This document shows positions 55,050-64,000 of a DNA stretch of 64,000 nt, piece by piece. The stretch spans positions 186,001-250,000 of the forward strand of contig NZ_JALJVY010000001.1 in the NCBI RefSeq assembly GCF_024168485.1, in the 5' to 3' direction. How positions within the stretch are numbered: position 1 is the first letter of the stretch; every line of letters starts with the position of its first letter. This stretch comes from Sphingobium sp. OAS761 (GTDB lineage Bacteria > Pseudomonadota > Alphaproteobacteria > Sphingomonadales > Sphingomonadaceae). Position numbers and translations under genes: made by a program. Under the pieces are notes generated by a model. It ran no database searches. It had not been told where the DNA came from and worked only from the letters and a program-made list of their open reading frames with translations.

Positions 55050-55696
55050 TCGCCGTCAAGAGGTTGCAAAGCCTGATCTGGGTCATCCTGGTCGCGCTCG
55101 GGGCATTGGGGGCTTATATGGTTTCGCTCAAGGTGGCGACCGAGCGCAACGAACTGATGCGCGTCCGGGGTCAGATCATCGCGGCGAAAGCCGACATCCG
55201 CTATCTGGAAACCGAATTCAGCGCGCGGTCGTCGATGCGACAGCTGGAAAGCTGGAACCAGCATGATTTTCTTTATGCGACGCCAACCGCCCAGCAATAT
55301 CTGGGGGGCGAGCGCGCGCTGGCGCAGCTTGACGGTATTCAGCCCAACGGGCCGGACTATGTCGCGCCGCCGGTGATGGTGGCCATGGCGGAAACGCCCG
55401 CCGACCTGCCGTCCGCACCGCTGAAAGCGCCCGAAAGTCCCGCCGCGAGCCAGATCCGCAGCGACATCGCCGTGATTCGGGAGGCTCACGCGGCCGACAA
55501 TGTCGACAAGATCGCCCGGCCAGAGCCGCGCTCGCCCGCGCAGCAGGCCAGTGCCGACGCCGACCTGTCCAGGCCCAACCCCATCGCACGCAAGGCGGAA
55601 CGCATGGCGATGCTGGATGCCAAGCTGCTGGATGACAGCACATTGGGCGATATCAGTGCCCGCGCCGCGCGCGAGCGCAAGAAGGGGGCGCAATAA
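55046..55696 (+). CDS. ftsL: Cell division protein FtsL (with a long C-terminal extension)
   Basis: 216 residues. One membrane helix ([20 protein letters not shown]) and a periplasmic leucine-zipper-like coil ([20 protein letters not shown]), as in FtsL; it joins FtsB and FtsQ in the divisome. Bacterial FtsL is normally ~90-120 residues; here ~110 extra Ala/Pro-rich residues follow. Identity rests mainly on its position between rsmH and ftsI. Confidence 0.82.
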   Translation: MIAVKRLQSLIWVILVALGALGAYMVSLKVATERNELMRVRGQIIAAKADIRYLETEFSARSSMRQLESWNQHDFLYATPTAQQYLGGERALAQLDGIQPNGPDYVAPPVMVAMAETPADLPSAPLKAPESPAASQIRSDIAVIREAHAADNVDKIARPEPRSPAQQASADADLSRPNPIARKAERMAMLDAKLLDDSTLGDISARAARERKKGAQ

Positions 55697-57411
55697 TGGC
55701 CACGGTTATCGTGCAACCGGGCGGCCCGCGTGCCGGGCGCCAACGGGTCAACCTGACTGCGCTGGCGCACAATCGGTTGATGCTGCTGCTCATCCTGTTC
55801 ATGGCCATCACTCTGGCGGTGGTCGGTCGGCTCACCTGGGTGGGCCTGTTTGCGCATGGTGCCGGCGGGGACGGGGCGCTGGGTCCGTTCGTGCCCGCCC
55901 GCGCGGACATCGTAGATCGCAACGGCGTGCCCCTGGCGCGTACGATGGACGCCTATTCGATCGCGGTCCGACCCTCCAAACTGATCGGCGAACCTGCGGA
56001 GCTTGCCCGCAAGCTGCATGAAATCTTTCCCGACGAGGCGGAAGCGACTTTCTACAAGAAGCTGAGCGGCACGGGCTGGGCCTATCTGCGCCGGCGGGCC
56101 CTGCCGGAACAGGTGGCGGCGGTCAACGCGCTGGGTGAGATCGGCATCGAATTCCCGCGCGAGAAGGAACGGCTCTATCCGCAGCGCACGCTGGCCGCGC
56201 ATGTGCTGGGCTTTGCGCCCAACAGCGAAGGGGTCGGCGGCATGGGTGTGGAGGCGGCCTTCAACGACCGGCTGACCGATCCTGCCTTGCGCAGCCAGCC
56301 CTTTGTCCTTTCTATCGACAGCCGGGTGCAAGGCGCGCTGGAAAGCGAACTATACGCGCAGATGGTGTCCCAGAATGCCAAGGGCGCAGGCGGCGTCATC
56401 ATGGACGTCAATAGCGGCGAAGTGATCGCCATGGCGTCCATTCCGGTGTTCGATCCGAACAAGCTCAAAAATTATTCGGGCAAGCGGTGCAGCGAATCGC
56501 CGATCTGCAACCATATCATCCAGGCGCGTTACGAACTGGGGTCCACCTTCAAGCCGCTGTCGATCGGCGCGGCGATGGATCGCGGCATCGTGACGTCGAT
56601 GAGCAAGCGCTACGATGCAACCCAGCCGCTGGCCGTCGGCGGTTTCCGGATCAAGGACGACCACCCGCTGGGCCGGTGGATCAACGTGCCCGAAACGCTG
56701 GTCCACAGTTCCAACATCGCGACCGCCAGGATCGCCGACGAAATGGGCGCGGAACCGATGCAGCAGCTTTTCCGCAGCCTGCATTTCAACGATCGCGCGC
56801 CGATCGAGCTGAAGGAGCGCGCCGGTACCCTGTGGCCGGTGAACTGGGGCCGGATCACGACCATGACAGTGTCGTACGGTCACGGCATCGCGGTCACGCC
56901 GCTGCATCTGGCCGCGGCCTATTCCGCATTGGTGAATGGCGGCATATGGCGCCCTGCCACGCTGCGCAAGCTGAAGCCCGAAGAGGTGCCGCAGGGGCAT
57001 CGTGTCTTTTCCGCCGCCACCAGCGCGCGGATGCGGCAATTGTTGCGCATGATCGTGGCGGCGGGTACAGGTCGCAGTGCCGACGCCAAGGGATACCGGG
57101 TGGGCGGCAAGACGGGTTCGGCAGAAAAGCCCGAAGAGGGCCGCTATAACAAGAGTTCGCTGGTGACCACTTTCGCGTCCGCCTTTCCGATGGACAATCC
57201 CCGCTATGTCGTGCTCGCGATGATGGACGAGCCCAAGGGCAACGCCCAGACCTTTGGCCTGCGCACCGCCGCGTGGACGGCCGCGCCGGTGGTCAAGCGG
57301 GTGATCGAACGGACCGGCCCGATGCTGGGCGTGATGCCCGACGAACGGCGCGACGTCGACATTTCCGACCTGATGCCGTTGCTGTGGAAGCCCAAGGAGG
57401 CGAGCGAATGA
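55696..57411 (+). CDS. ftsI: Peptidoglycan D,D-transpeptidase FtsI (PBP3)
   Basis: 571 residues. N-terminal cytoplasmic tail and TM (NRLMLLLILFMAITLAVVG), a pedestal domain, then the transpeptidase domain with SxxK in ELGSTFKPLS, SxN in HSSNIAT and KTG in GGKTGSAEK. It crosslinks septal peptidoglycan with FtsW. ATG overlaps the ftsL stop (TAATG). Confidence 0.96.
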   Translation: MATVIVQPGGPRAGRQRVNLTALAHNRLMLLLILFMAITLAVVGRLTWVGLFAHGAGGDGALGPFVPARADIVDRNGVPLARTMDAYSIAVRPSKLIGEPAELARKLHEIFPDEAEATFYKKLSGTGWAYLRRRALPEQVAAVNALGEIGIEFPREKERLYPQRTLAAHVLGFAPNSEGVGGMGVEAAFNDRLTDPALRSQPFVLSIDSRVQGALESELYAQMVSQNAKGAGGVIMDVNSGEVIAMASIPVFDPNKLKNYSGKRCSESPICNHIIQARYELGSTFKPLSIGAAMDRGIVTSMSKRYDATQPLAVGGFRIKDDHPLGRWINVPETLVHSSNIATARIADEMGAEPMQQLFRSLHFNDRAPIELKERAGTLWPVNWGRITTMTVSYGHGIAVTPLHLAAAYSALVNGGIWRPATLRKLKPEEVPQGHRVFSAATSARMRQLLRMIVAAGTGRSADAKGYRVGGKTGSAEKPEEGRYNKSSLVTTFASAFPMDNPRYVVLAMMDEPKGNAQTFGLRTAAWTAAPVVKRVIERTGPMLGVMPDERRDVDISDLMPLLWKPKEASE

Positions 57412-58853
57412 CGCGCCTGTCGGCGCTGCTGGACGGGCTGGATGCGACGATCCACGGCGATGCACCGGGCGATCCGGCCGTTACCGGTTTCGCCATCGAC
57501 AATCGCAAGGTTGCGCCGGGCACGGTCTTCGGCGCCTTCCGGGGGCTGCGCGCCAATGGCGAGGATTTCATCGCCGACGCGGTGAAGGCCGGGGCGATCG
57601 CGGTCGTGGCGCGGCCCGAAGCGAGCGTAGAGGGCGTCATTCACATCGCCCACCCCAATCCGCGTCGCCTGTTCGCGCGGGTCGCGGCGCGCTATTTCGC
57701 GCCCTTCCCGGACGTGACCGTGGCGGTCACCGGCACCAACGGCAAGACCAGCACGGTCGAACTGGTGCGGCAGATATGGCGGATGCTGGGTTTCGCGTCG
57801 GCGTCGATCGGCACGTTGGGCGTCACGACATCGGTCGATCAGGTGTCGACCGGCCTGACCACGCCCGACATCGTCACATTCCTCGCCAACATGTCCGGGC
57901 TGCGGCGCGAGGGCGTGACCCACGCCGCGTTCGAGGCGTCGAGCCATGGCCTCGACCAGTATCGCACCGAAGGCCTGCCGGTCATGGCCGGCGGTTTCAC
58001 CAACCTGTCGCGCGACCATCTCGACTATCATGGCGACATGGACCGTTATTTCGATGCCAAGATGCGCCTGTTCGATGATGTCGTCGCGCAGGACGGCGCG
58101 GCGGTGGTCTGGGCCGACGACGCGTGGTCGACCAAGGTGATCGACCGGGTCCGTGCGCGCGGTTTGCAGCTGCTGACGGTCGGCGAGCAGGGTGAGACGC
58201 TGCGTCTGGTCCAGCGCACCCCGACACATCTGGGTCAGACGCTGTCGATCGAGGCGGGCGACACGCGCTTCACGGTCAATCTGCCGCTGATCGGCGCCTA
58301 TCAGGCGGCAAACGCCCTGACCGCGGCGGGGCTCGTCATCGCAACGGGCGCCGATACGGCGAAGGTGCTCGAACTGCTCGCCCGCGTCCAGCCGGTACGC
58401 GGGCGTCTGGAGCGCGCCGTCATCAGCAAGGCCGGCGCGCCGGTCTATGTCGACTATGCCCACACGCCCGACGGCCTGCGCGCAGCGATTGAGGCGCTGC
58501 GGCCGCATACCAGGGGGCGCCTTATCGCCCTGTTCGGCGCGGGGGGCGATCGTGACGCGGGCAAGCGCCCGCAAATGGGCAAGGTTGCGGCGGACCTGGC
58601 CGATCATGTCATCGTCACCGACGACAATCCCCGGTCGGAAGATCCGTCAGCCATCCGCGCTGCCGTGCTGGCTGGCGCACCCGAGGCGCTGGAAATCGGC
58701 GGTCGCCGGGCCGCAATCGCCGCTGCCATCGACATGGCGGGCGCCGATGACATTGTGCTGCTCGCGGGCAAGGGGCACGAACAGGGACAGATTATCGGCG
58801 ACAGGGTCCTGCCGTTCGATGACGTAACGGTCGCGCGGGAGTGCGCCGGTTGA
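57408..58853 (+). CDS. murE: UDP-MurNAc-tripeptide synthetase MurE (meso-DAP adding)
   Basis: 481 residues. ATP-binding VTGTNGKTSTVELV, and the DDNPRSEDP motif whose Arg marks meso-DAP specificity, consistent with dapF in this window. The carbamylated-lysine region and C-terminal HTPDGLRAAIEAL are present. ATG 57408 overlaps the ftsI stop. Confidence 0.95.
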   Translation: MTRLSALLDGLDATIHGDAPGDPAVTGFAIDNRKVAPGTVFGAFRGLRANGEDFIADAVKAGAIAVVARPEASVEGVIHIAHPNPRRLFARVAARYFAPFPDVTVAVTGTNGKTSTVELVRQIWRMLGFASASIGTLGVTTSVDQVSTGLTTPDIVTFLANMSGLRREGVTHAAFEASSHGLDQYRTEGLPVMAGGFTNLSRDHLDYHGDMDRYFDAKMRLFDDVVAQDGAAVVWADDAWSTKVIDRVRARGLQLLTVGEQGETLRLVQRTPTHLGQTLSIEAGDTRFTVNLPLIGAYQAANALTAAGLVIATGADTAKVLELLARVQPVRGRLERAVISKAGAPVYVDYAHTPDGLRAAIEALRPHTRGRLIALFGAGGDRDAGKRPQMGKVAADLADHVIVTDDNPRSEDPSAIRAAVLAGAPEALEIGGRRAAIAAAIDMAGADDIVLLAGKGHEQGQIIGDRVLPFDDVTVARECAG

Positions 58854-60241
58854 GCGAGTTGTGGAACGCGCAGGACATTGCCTTGGCAACGGACGGCGCC
58901 GCGTCGGCGCCGTTCGCCGTTTCAGGCGTCGCCTTCGACAGCCGTGAAGTCGGCCCCGGCGACCTGTTCGTTGCGATGAAGGGGGAAACGACCGACGGGC
59001 ACCGTTTCGTCGAGCAAGCATTCGCGCAGGGCGCTTCGGGCGCTGTCGTGAGCACGCCCGTCGATCATCCCCACATTCTTGTGCGCGACAGCGCCGCCGC
59101 GCTCGAAGCCATGGGAAGATCCGGGCGCGAGCGCATGAAAGGCCAGATAATCGGCGTCACCGGTTCGGTCGGGAAAACTGGCACGAAGGAAGCCTTGTAT
59201 CTGGCGCTGGACCGCGCGGTGCCGGGAAAGGTTCATCGATCCGTCAAGAGTTACAACAACCATGTCGGCGTGCCGCTCAGCCTTGCGCGGATGCCGCGCG
59301 ACAGTGCTTTCGGCATATTTGAAATGGGCATGAACCATGCCGGCGAACTGGCTGTCCTGACACGACAAGTGCGTCCCCATATTGCCATCGTTACCGCCAT
59401 CGCCCCCGCGCATATCGAATTTTTCGGGACGGAAGCGAAGATCGCCGAAGCGAAGGCCGAGATTTTCGAAGGGCTGGAACCTGGAGGAACGGCGATCATC
59501 CCTTATGACAGCCCGCATGTCGCCATCCTCTACAACAAGGCCGAACGGCACGCGGCGCGGATTTTGACGTTCGGCATGAACCGCGATGCCGATGTGCACG
59601 CGATTGAAAGCGTCCCGGCCCGTGGTGGCGGGACGCTTGTCACGGCGAAGCTGCCGGAGGGCGAACTCTGCTTCACCGTTGCGGCCCCGGGCGATCACTG
59701 GGTGTCAAACGCGCTCGCCGTGCTGACGGCCGTCGAGGCGGTGGGCGGCGACATTGCCGCCGCCGGTCTTGCGCTGGCGGAGATGCCCGGCCTCCCGGGA
59801 CGCGGCGCGCGTCGCGCGCTGGCGCTGCCGGGCGGTGAGGCGCTGCTGATCGACGAAAGCTACAATGCCAACCCGCTGTCCATGGCCGCGACGCTGAAGC
59901 AGTTGGGCAGTGAGCCGGCAGACCGCCGCCTCGCCATATTGGGCGGTATGCGGGAATTGGGCAGCCGCAGTGCGGAACTGCACGCAGGCCTGGCCGGCGC
60001 GCTGGAAACCGGGCGCGTCGATTTCGCCGTTCTCGTCGGCGAGGAGATGGCTCCGCTTGCCGACGCGCTCGACGGCGTCATTCCCTATGCCCATGTTCCG
60101 GACGCCGCGTCGGCCATCCGGCTTACGCAAACCGAAATGCGCGCGGGGGACGCTATCCTCGTCAAGGGCTCCAATGGCATCGGCCTGTCCCGGCTGGTGG
60201 CGGCCCTGGCAAGCGATGCCCGCGACGGAGATTCCGACTGA
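58850..60241 (+). CDS. murF: UDP-MurNAc-pentapeptide synthetase MurF
   Basis: 463 residues from TTG 58850 ([12 protein letters not shown]), which follows GGGAG by 8 bases and overlaps the murE stop as TTGA. A GTG at 58841 adds three residues but lacks a ribosome-binding site. ATP site [32 protein letters not shown] and [13 protein letters not shown] are MurF signatures. It adds D-Ala-D-Ala. Confidence 0.94.
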   Translation: MSELWNAQDIALATDGAASAPFAVSGVAFDSREVGPGDLFVAMKGETTDGHRFVEQAFAQGASGAVVSTPVDHPHILVRDSAAALEAMGRSGRERMKGQIIGVTGSVGKTGTKEALYLALDRAVPGKVHRSVKSYNNHVGVPLSLARMPRDSAFGIFEMGMNHAGELAVLTRQVRPHIAIVTAIAPAHIEFFGTEAKIAEAKAEIFEGLEPGGTAIIPYDSPHVAILYNKAERHAARILTFGMNRDADVHAIESVPARGGGTLVTAKLPEGELCFTVAAPGDHWVSNALAVLTAVEAVGGDIAAAGLALAEMPGLPGRGARRALALPGGEALLIDESYNANPLSMAATLKQLGSEPADRRLAILGGMRELGSRSAELHAGLAGALETGRVDFAVLVGEEMAPLADALDGVIPYAHVPDAASAIRLTQTEMRAGDAILVKGSNGIGLSRLVAALASDARDGDSD

Positions 60242-61314
60242 TGCTCTACTGGCTAGCCCAGAACCTTGATTTTGCAGGCGTGTTCAACCTGGTCCGCTAC
60301 CTGTCCTTTCGTGCCGGTGCCGCGATCGCCACGGCGCTGCTGATCGGCCTGCTGATCGGTCCCCGGTTCATCGGCTGGCTGCGCGTGCGCCAGGGCAAGG
60401 GGCAGCCGATCCGCACCGACGGGCCGCAGACCCATCTCGCCAAGCGCGGCACACCCACCATGGGCGGTCTCATGATCCTGACATCCATGGTCGTTTCCGT
60501 GCTGCTCTGGATGGATTTGAGTTCCACCTATGTGTGGGCCTGCCTGTTCGTGACCCTGGGTTTCGGCGCGATCGGCTTTCTCGACGATTATGACAAGGTG
60601 ACCAAGGCCAGCCACAAGGGGCTGTCGGGCAAGGCGCGTCTGCTGTTCGAATTCCTGATCGCGGGCGTTGCTGCCTGGATGATCGTGCACCAGCATGGCA
60701 ACACGGCATTATACGTCCCATTCTACAACGGACCTGCGATCGAACTGGGGCCTTTCTATTTCTGCTTTGCCGCCTTCGTCATCGTTGCGTTCGGCAATGC
60801 CGTGAACCTGACCGACGGGCTGGACGGCCTGGCGACCATGCCGGTGATCATCGCCAGCCTTGCTTTCCTGCTGATCGTCTATCTGGTCGGGCGCGCCGAT
60901 TTCGCGGAATATCTGGGCATCCCCCATGTGCCGGGCGCGGGCAATCTGACCATATTGTGCGGCGCGATCGTCGGTGCGGGGCTGGCGTTCCTGTGGTTCA
61001 ACGCGCCCCCCGCCGCGGTTTTCATGGGCGACACCGGCTCCCTGGCGCTCGGCGGCACCATCGGCGTCATCGCGGTCACCGCCCATCATGAAATCGTGCT
61101 GGGCATCATCGGCGGCCTGTTCGTCGTGGAGGCACTGTCGGTGATCATCCAGGTGTTTTTCTACAAGCGCACCGGCAAGCGGGTGTTCAAGATGGCGCCG
61201 ATCCACCATCATTTCGAACAGATGGGCTGGGCCGAACCGACCGTGGTGATACGTTTCTGGATCATCGCCTTCGTGCTGGCGCTCGCCGGCCTCGCCACCT
61301 TGAAGCTGAGGTAA
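60241..61314 (+). CDS. mraY: Phospho-MurNAc-pentapeptide transferase MraY
   Basis: 357 residues, ten helices. [35 protein letters not shown] (catalytic Asp pair), [14 protein letters not shown] and [12 protein letters not shown] match the family. It makes lipid I at the inner membrane. ATG overlaps the murF stop (TGATG). Confidence 0.96.
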   Translation: MLYWLAQNLDFAGVFNLVRYLSFRAGAAIATALLIGLLIGPRFIGWLRVRQGKGQPIRTDGPQTHLAKRGTPTMGGLMILTSMVVSVLLWMDLSSTYVWACLFVTLGFGAIGFLDDYDKVTKASHKGLSGKARLLFEFLIAGVAAWMIVHQHGNTALYVPFYNGPAIELGPFYFCFAAFVIVAFGNAVNLTDGLDGLATMPVIIASLAFLLIVYLVGRADFAEYLGIPHVPGAGNLTILCGAIVGAGLAFLWFNAPPAAVFMGDTGSLALGGTIGVIAVTAHHEIVLGIIGGLFVVEALSVIIQVFFYKRTGKRVFKMAPIHHHFEQMGWAEPTVVIRFWIIAFVLALAGLATLKLR

Positions 61315-61318
61315 GCGG

Positions 61319-62653
61319 ATGATCGTTTCGGATGCTTTCCAGGGGAAGACTTATGCGGTGCTGGGGCTGGCGCGCTCGGGTCTGGCAACGGTCGACACGC
61401 TGGTGGCGAGCGGGGCGCGGGTCGTCGCCTGGGACAGCCGCGAGGAAGCGCGCGCCCTGGTCGCCGGCAAGGCGGAGATTGGCGATCCGATGGAAATCGA
61501 TCTGGCCGGATTCGACGGGATCGTCGTGTCGCCCGGCGTGCCGCTCAACCGGCATCCCATCGCCATGCGTGCGAAGCTGGCGGGCGTGCCGATCATCGGG
61601 GACATCGAGCTGTTCGCACTCGCCCGCCCGACGCTGCCGCCCCACAAGGTTGTCGGCATCACCGGCACCAACGGCAAGTCGACCACGACGGCGCTGATCC
61701 ACCATATCGTCCAACAGGCCGGCTACCCCGCGGTGATGGGCGGCAATATCGGCCTGCCCATCCTGAGCCAGCCGCCGCTGGAACCGAATCTGAAGGGGCC
61801 GGGCGTCTATGTTCTGGAACTGTCGAGCTACCAGATCGACCTGACCCGCAGCCTCGACTGCGACGTCGCGGTGCTGCTCAACATCACGCCCGATCATCTG
61901 GATCGCTACGACGGGTTCGAAGGCTATGTCGCGTCCAAGGCGCGATTGTTCGCCATGCAGTCACGAGGCCATGGAGTCGCCGTCATCGCAACCGAGGATG
62001 AGCCAAGCGTTGCGATTGCCGCCCATCTCCAGCGGGTCGATGTGCGACGGGGCGACGTAATAGAAGTTGGTATCGGAGACATTGATCCCGCGGATCAATT
62101 GACTTGGCCCTCACTGCAAGGCCCACACAATGCGCAGAATGCGGCTGTTGCCATTGCGGTGGCGCAGGCGCTCGGCATAGACGACGCCACCATCGCCAAC
62201 GCCCTCGCCAGCTACGCCTCGCTCCCCCATCGGATGCAGGCCGTGGCGACTCGGGACGGCGTCCTCTACGTCAACGACAGCAAGGCGACCAATCCCGCCT
62301 CCACGGCACCCGCGCTCGCCGCATGGCCGGCGAAAGACGGCAAGCCGCGCATCCACTGGATCGTCGGCGGTCTCGCCAAGACCGACAATCTGGACGAGTG
62401 TGCGCCGTATTTCGCCAATGTCGCCCACGCCTATACCATCGGCGAAGCGGGGCATATGTTCGCCGATCTGCTGCGCCCCCATATGGCCGTGGATGACAGT
62501 GAAATGCTAAGCGCCGCCGTTCGCCGTGCGGCGCGGGTTGCCCGGCCGGGCGACGTCGTGCTGCTGTCGCCGGCCTGTGCGAGTTTCGATCAGTTCCGGG
62601 ATTTCGAGGCGCGGGGCGACGCATTCGTGGCGGCCGTGAACGCGCTGGAATGA
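61319..62653 (+). CDS. murD: UDP-MurNAc-L-Ala--D-glutamate ligase MurD
   Basis: 444 residues. The N-terminal UMA-binding domain starts VLGLARSGLATVDTLV; ATP site GITGTNGKSTTTALIHH; LLNITPDHLDRYDG and NDSKATNPASTAPAL are conserved. It adds D-Glu. Starts 5 bases after mraY. Confidence 0.95.
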   Translation: MIVSDAFQGKTYAVLGLARSGLATVDTLVASGARVVAWDSREEARALVAGKAEIGDPMEIDLAGFDGIVVSPGVPLNRHPIAMRAKLAGVPIIGDIELFALARPTLPPHKVVGITGTNGKSTTTALIHHIVQQAGYPAVMGGNIGLPILSQPPLEPNLKGPGVYVLELSSYQIDLTRSLDCDVAVLLNITPDHLDRYDGFEGYVASKARLFAMQSRGHGVAVIATEDEPSVAIAAHLQRVDVRRGDVIEVGIGDIDPADQLTWPSLQGPHNAQNAAVAIAVAQALGIDDATIANALASYASLPHRMQAVATRDGVLYVNDSKATNPASTAPALAAWPAKDGKPRIHWIVGGLAKTDNLDECAPYFANVAHAYTIGEAGHMFADLLRPHMAVDDSEMLSAAVRRAARVARPGDVVLLSPACASFDQFRDFEARGDAFVAAVNALE

Positions 62654-62691
62654 TGGGCGCGGGGGGCGAGCATAGGATGGAAGGAACAAGG

Positions 62692-63894
62692 ATGTTCAGG
62701 GCTGGCGAATTGGTGAAGGGGTTCAAGGCCCGCACCGTTCCGCGCGAACGCACGGCGCTTGCCATCTGGTTCTGGGAAATCGACCGCGTTCTCCTGTCGC
62801 TGATCGTGGCGCTCATGGCCATCGGTCTGGTGGCGGTGGCGGCGGCTTCTCCGGTGGCCGCGATCGACCGGTCGACCGCCGACGTCGCGGTCAATCCGCT
62901 ACTCTACTTCTACCGCCAGCTCGTGTTCGTCATTCTTGGCGTGCCGATCATGCTGGTCATATCCATGCTGCCCCGGCCGCAGGCCCGGCGGCTGGCGACC
63001 TTTCTGGCCGTGTTTTTCTTCATCATGCTGCTGTCCGTGCCGCTGCTTGGCTCGACGGTCAACGGCGCCCGGCGCTGGATCGATCTGCCCGGTTTCCGGT
63101 TCCAGCCCTCGGAATTTCTGAAACCCGTCTTCGTCGTCACCATCGCCTGGTTGCTGTCGCTGCGGTCCAAGGACATCAGCCTGCCGGTGATCCCGCTGAC
63201 CGGCGCGATGACGCTGATCGTGGCGCTGGTGCTGATGCGCCAGCCCGATTTCGGACAGACCGTCATCTATTGTGCCTGCTGGGGCGTGCTGCTGCTGCTG
63301 TCGGGCGTGTCCATGCGCTTCATCGGCGCAATGGGCGGCGTGGCGCTCATGGGGCTGGTCGCTGTCTACATGTTCTACGAAAACGGGCGGCAGCGCGTGA
63401 ACGACTTCCTGGGCATCGGCGTCAATCAGGATACCGGCCCTGATCAGACGGATCTCGCCTTCCGGACTATCACCCATGGCGGCTTCACCGGAGTGGGGCC
63501 GGGCGGCGGCCAGAACAAGTTTCGCCTGCCCGAAGCGCATACCGACTATATATTTTCGGTGATCGGCGAGGAGTTCGGCCTGCTCGCCTGCATCGCCATC
63601 GCCTGTGTGTACCTTGCCATCGTGGTCCGCGTGCTGCTGCGCCTGCTGGACGAGGAGGATAATTTTACCATTTTGGCCGCCGCCGGACTGACCATGCAGT
63701 TCGGCTTGCAGGCGATCATCAACATGGGCGTCAACGCCCAGATATTTCCGTCCAAGGGCATGACGCTGCCCTTTATCAGCTATGGCGGCTCCTCTATGCT
63801 GGCGCTTTGCATCGGGGTCGGCCTGCTGCTCGCCTTCACGCGGCGCAATCCATTCATGGGCCGGCACACCGTTGTCAAATGGAGTGGCCGATGA
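62692..63894 (+). CDS. ftsW: Peptidoglycan glycosyltransferase FtsW (SEDS)
   Basis: 400 residues, ten helices. QPSEFLKPVFVV, GPDQTDLAFRTITHGG, and HTDYIFSVIGEEFGL are SEDS signatures, and TLPFISYGGSSMLAL closes the family. It polymerises glycan at the septum with FtsI. ATG 62692 is chosen for its AAGGA six bases upstream; starts at 62677 or 62650 are possible. Confidence 0.95.
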   Translation: MFRAGELVKGFKARTVPRERTALAIWFWEIDRVLLSLIVALMAIGLVAVAAASPVAAIDRSTADVAVNPLLYFYRQLVFVILGVPIMLVISMLPRPQARRLATFLAVFFFIMLLSVPLLGSTVNGARRWIDLPGFRFQPSEFLKPVFVVTIAWLLSLRSKDISLPVIPLTGAMTLIVALVLMRQPDFGQTVIYCACWGVLLLLSGVSMRFIGAMGGVALMGLVAVYMFYENGRQRVNDFLGIGVNQDTGPDQTDLAFRTITHGGFTGVGPGGGQNKFRLPEAHTDYIFSVIGEEFGLLACIAIACVYLAIVVRVLLRLLDEEDNFTILAAAGLTMQFGLQAIINMGVNAQIFPSKGMTLPFISYGGSSMLALCIGVGLLLAFTRRNPFMGRHTVVKWSGR

Positions 63895-64000
63895 GCATTT
63901 CCCGTCACTTCGTTCTCGCCGCCGGCGGAACGGGGGGTCACATGATTCCGGCGCATGCGGTGGCCGAGGAGCTGATGGCGCGAGGCCATCATGTCGCATT
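63891..64000 (+). CDS. murG: UDP-GlcNAc--lipid I GlcNAc transferase MurG (partial)
   Basis: Only ~36 codons are in the window. MSISRHFVLAAGGTGGHMIP has the first glycine-rich loop (GGTGGH) of MurG; it adds GlcNAc to lipid I to give lipid II. ATG overlaps the ftsW stop (ATGA). Confidence 0.93.
   Translation, partial: MSISRHFVLAAGGTGGHMIPAHAVAEELMARGHHVA

Overview
The window is GC-rich, densely packed alphaproteobacterial chromosome. The gene content points to the Sphingomonadaceae (Sphingobium/Sphingomonas-like): two large TonB-dependent receptors, the ChvI/ChvG - HPr kinase - RapZ - EIIA-Man - HPr block next to an ATP-type pckA, scpAB joined to tatABC, dapF-mtaB-ftsY-yciB, and EcfG-type promoters. 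The genus is an inference from gene order and protein style. No rRNA, tRNA, CRISPR array, IS element or prophage was found. It reads as core chromosome, with most of the unusual material in the intergenic regions.

Layout. 1-5.5 kb (minus): yciB (partial), ftsY, mtaB, dapF, a tandem-domain TonB-like periplasmic gene broken by an in-frame TAG, and an APC permease. 5.6-12.2 kb (plus): a small membrane protein, then ffh-rpsP-rimM-trmD-rplS, with a serine hydrolase and a small membrane protein inserted between rimM and trmD, ending in a strong terminator. 12.2-19 kb: TonB-dependent receptor, GNAT acetyltransferase, MHS-type MFS transporter, SpoU RNA methyltransferase, AI-2E-family permease. 19-25.3 kb: ptsH, EIIA-Man, rapZ, hprK, chvG, chvI (all minus) and divergent pckA. 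25.4-37.5 kb: DUF937-like protein, ferredoxin-NADP reductase, NfeD/stomatin pair, CitE-like lyase, second TonB-dependent receptor, rpmJ, lipoprotein plus M14 carboxypeptidase, dienelactone hydrolase, prmA, and a soluble chemotaxis-type receptor. 37.7-40.3 kb: sdhC-sdhD-sdhA without sdhB. 40.4-47.5 kb (minus): glmU, metallophosphoesterase, glmS, scpA, scpB, tatA, tatB, tatC. 47.6-53.4 kb: gph, a crotonase-family protein, entericidin, a candidate small RNA, a SleB-type cell-wall hydrolase, cysK and two uncharacterised membrane proteins. 53.5-64 kb (plus): the division/cell-wall cluster mraZ-rsmH-ftsL-ftsI-murE-murF-mraY-murD-ftsW-murG (partial).

How the genes fit together. Envelope growth is the main theme. 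glmS and glmU make UDP-GlcNAc, dapF makes meso-DAP, and murE (which carries the DAP-type DNPR motif), murF, mraY, murD, murG, ftsI and ftsW turn these into septal peptidoglycan. FtsY, Ffh, YciB and TatABC place proteins in or across the membrane. The PTS-like regulatory chain (HprK phosphorylating HPr, plus EIIA-Man) sits beside the ChvG/ChvI envelope sensor and pckA, linking carbon status to envelope signalling.

The most interesting part is 49.30-49.50 kb. Two minus-strand promoters of the EcfG type (GGAAC, 17 bases, GTT) lie about 170 bases apart. One precedes an entericidin lipoprotein gene. The other precedes an unannotated transcript of about 100 nt that would fold into two hairpins with cytosine-run loops, the second being an intrinsic terminator. 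This resembles the design of the general-stress small RNA GsrN and the cuckoo (CcsR) RNAs. A second notable site is a five-unit, 10-bp-period GGG repeat array upstream of mraZ, which looks like the MraZ operator.
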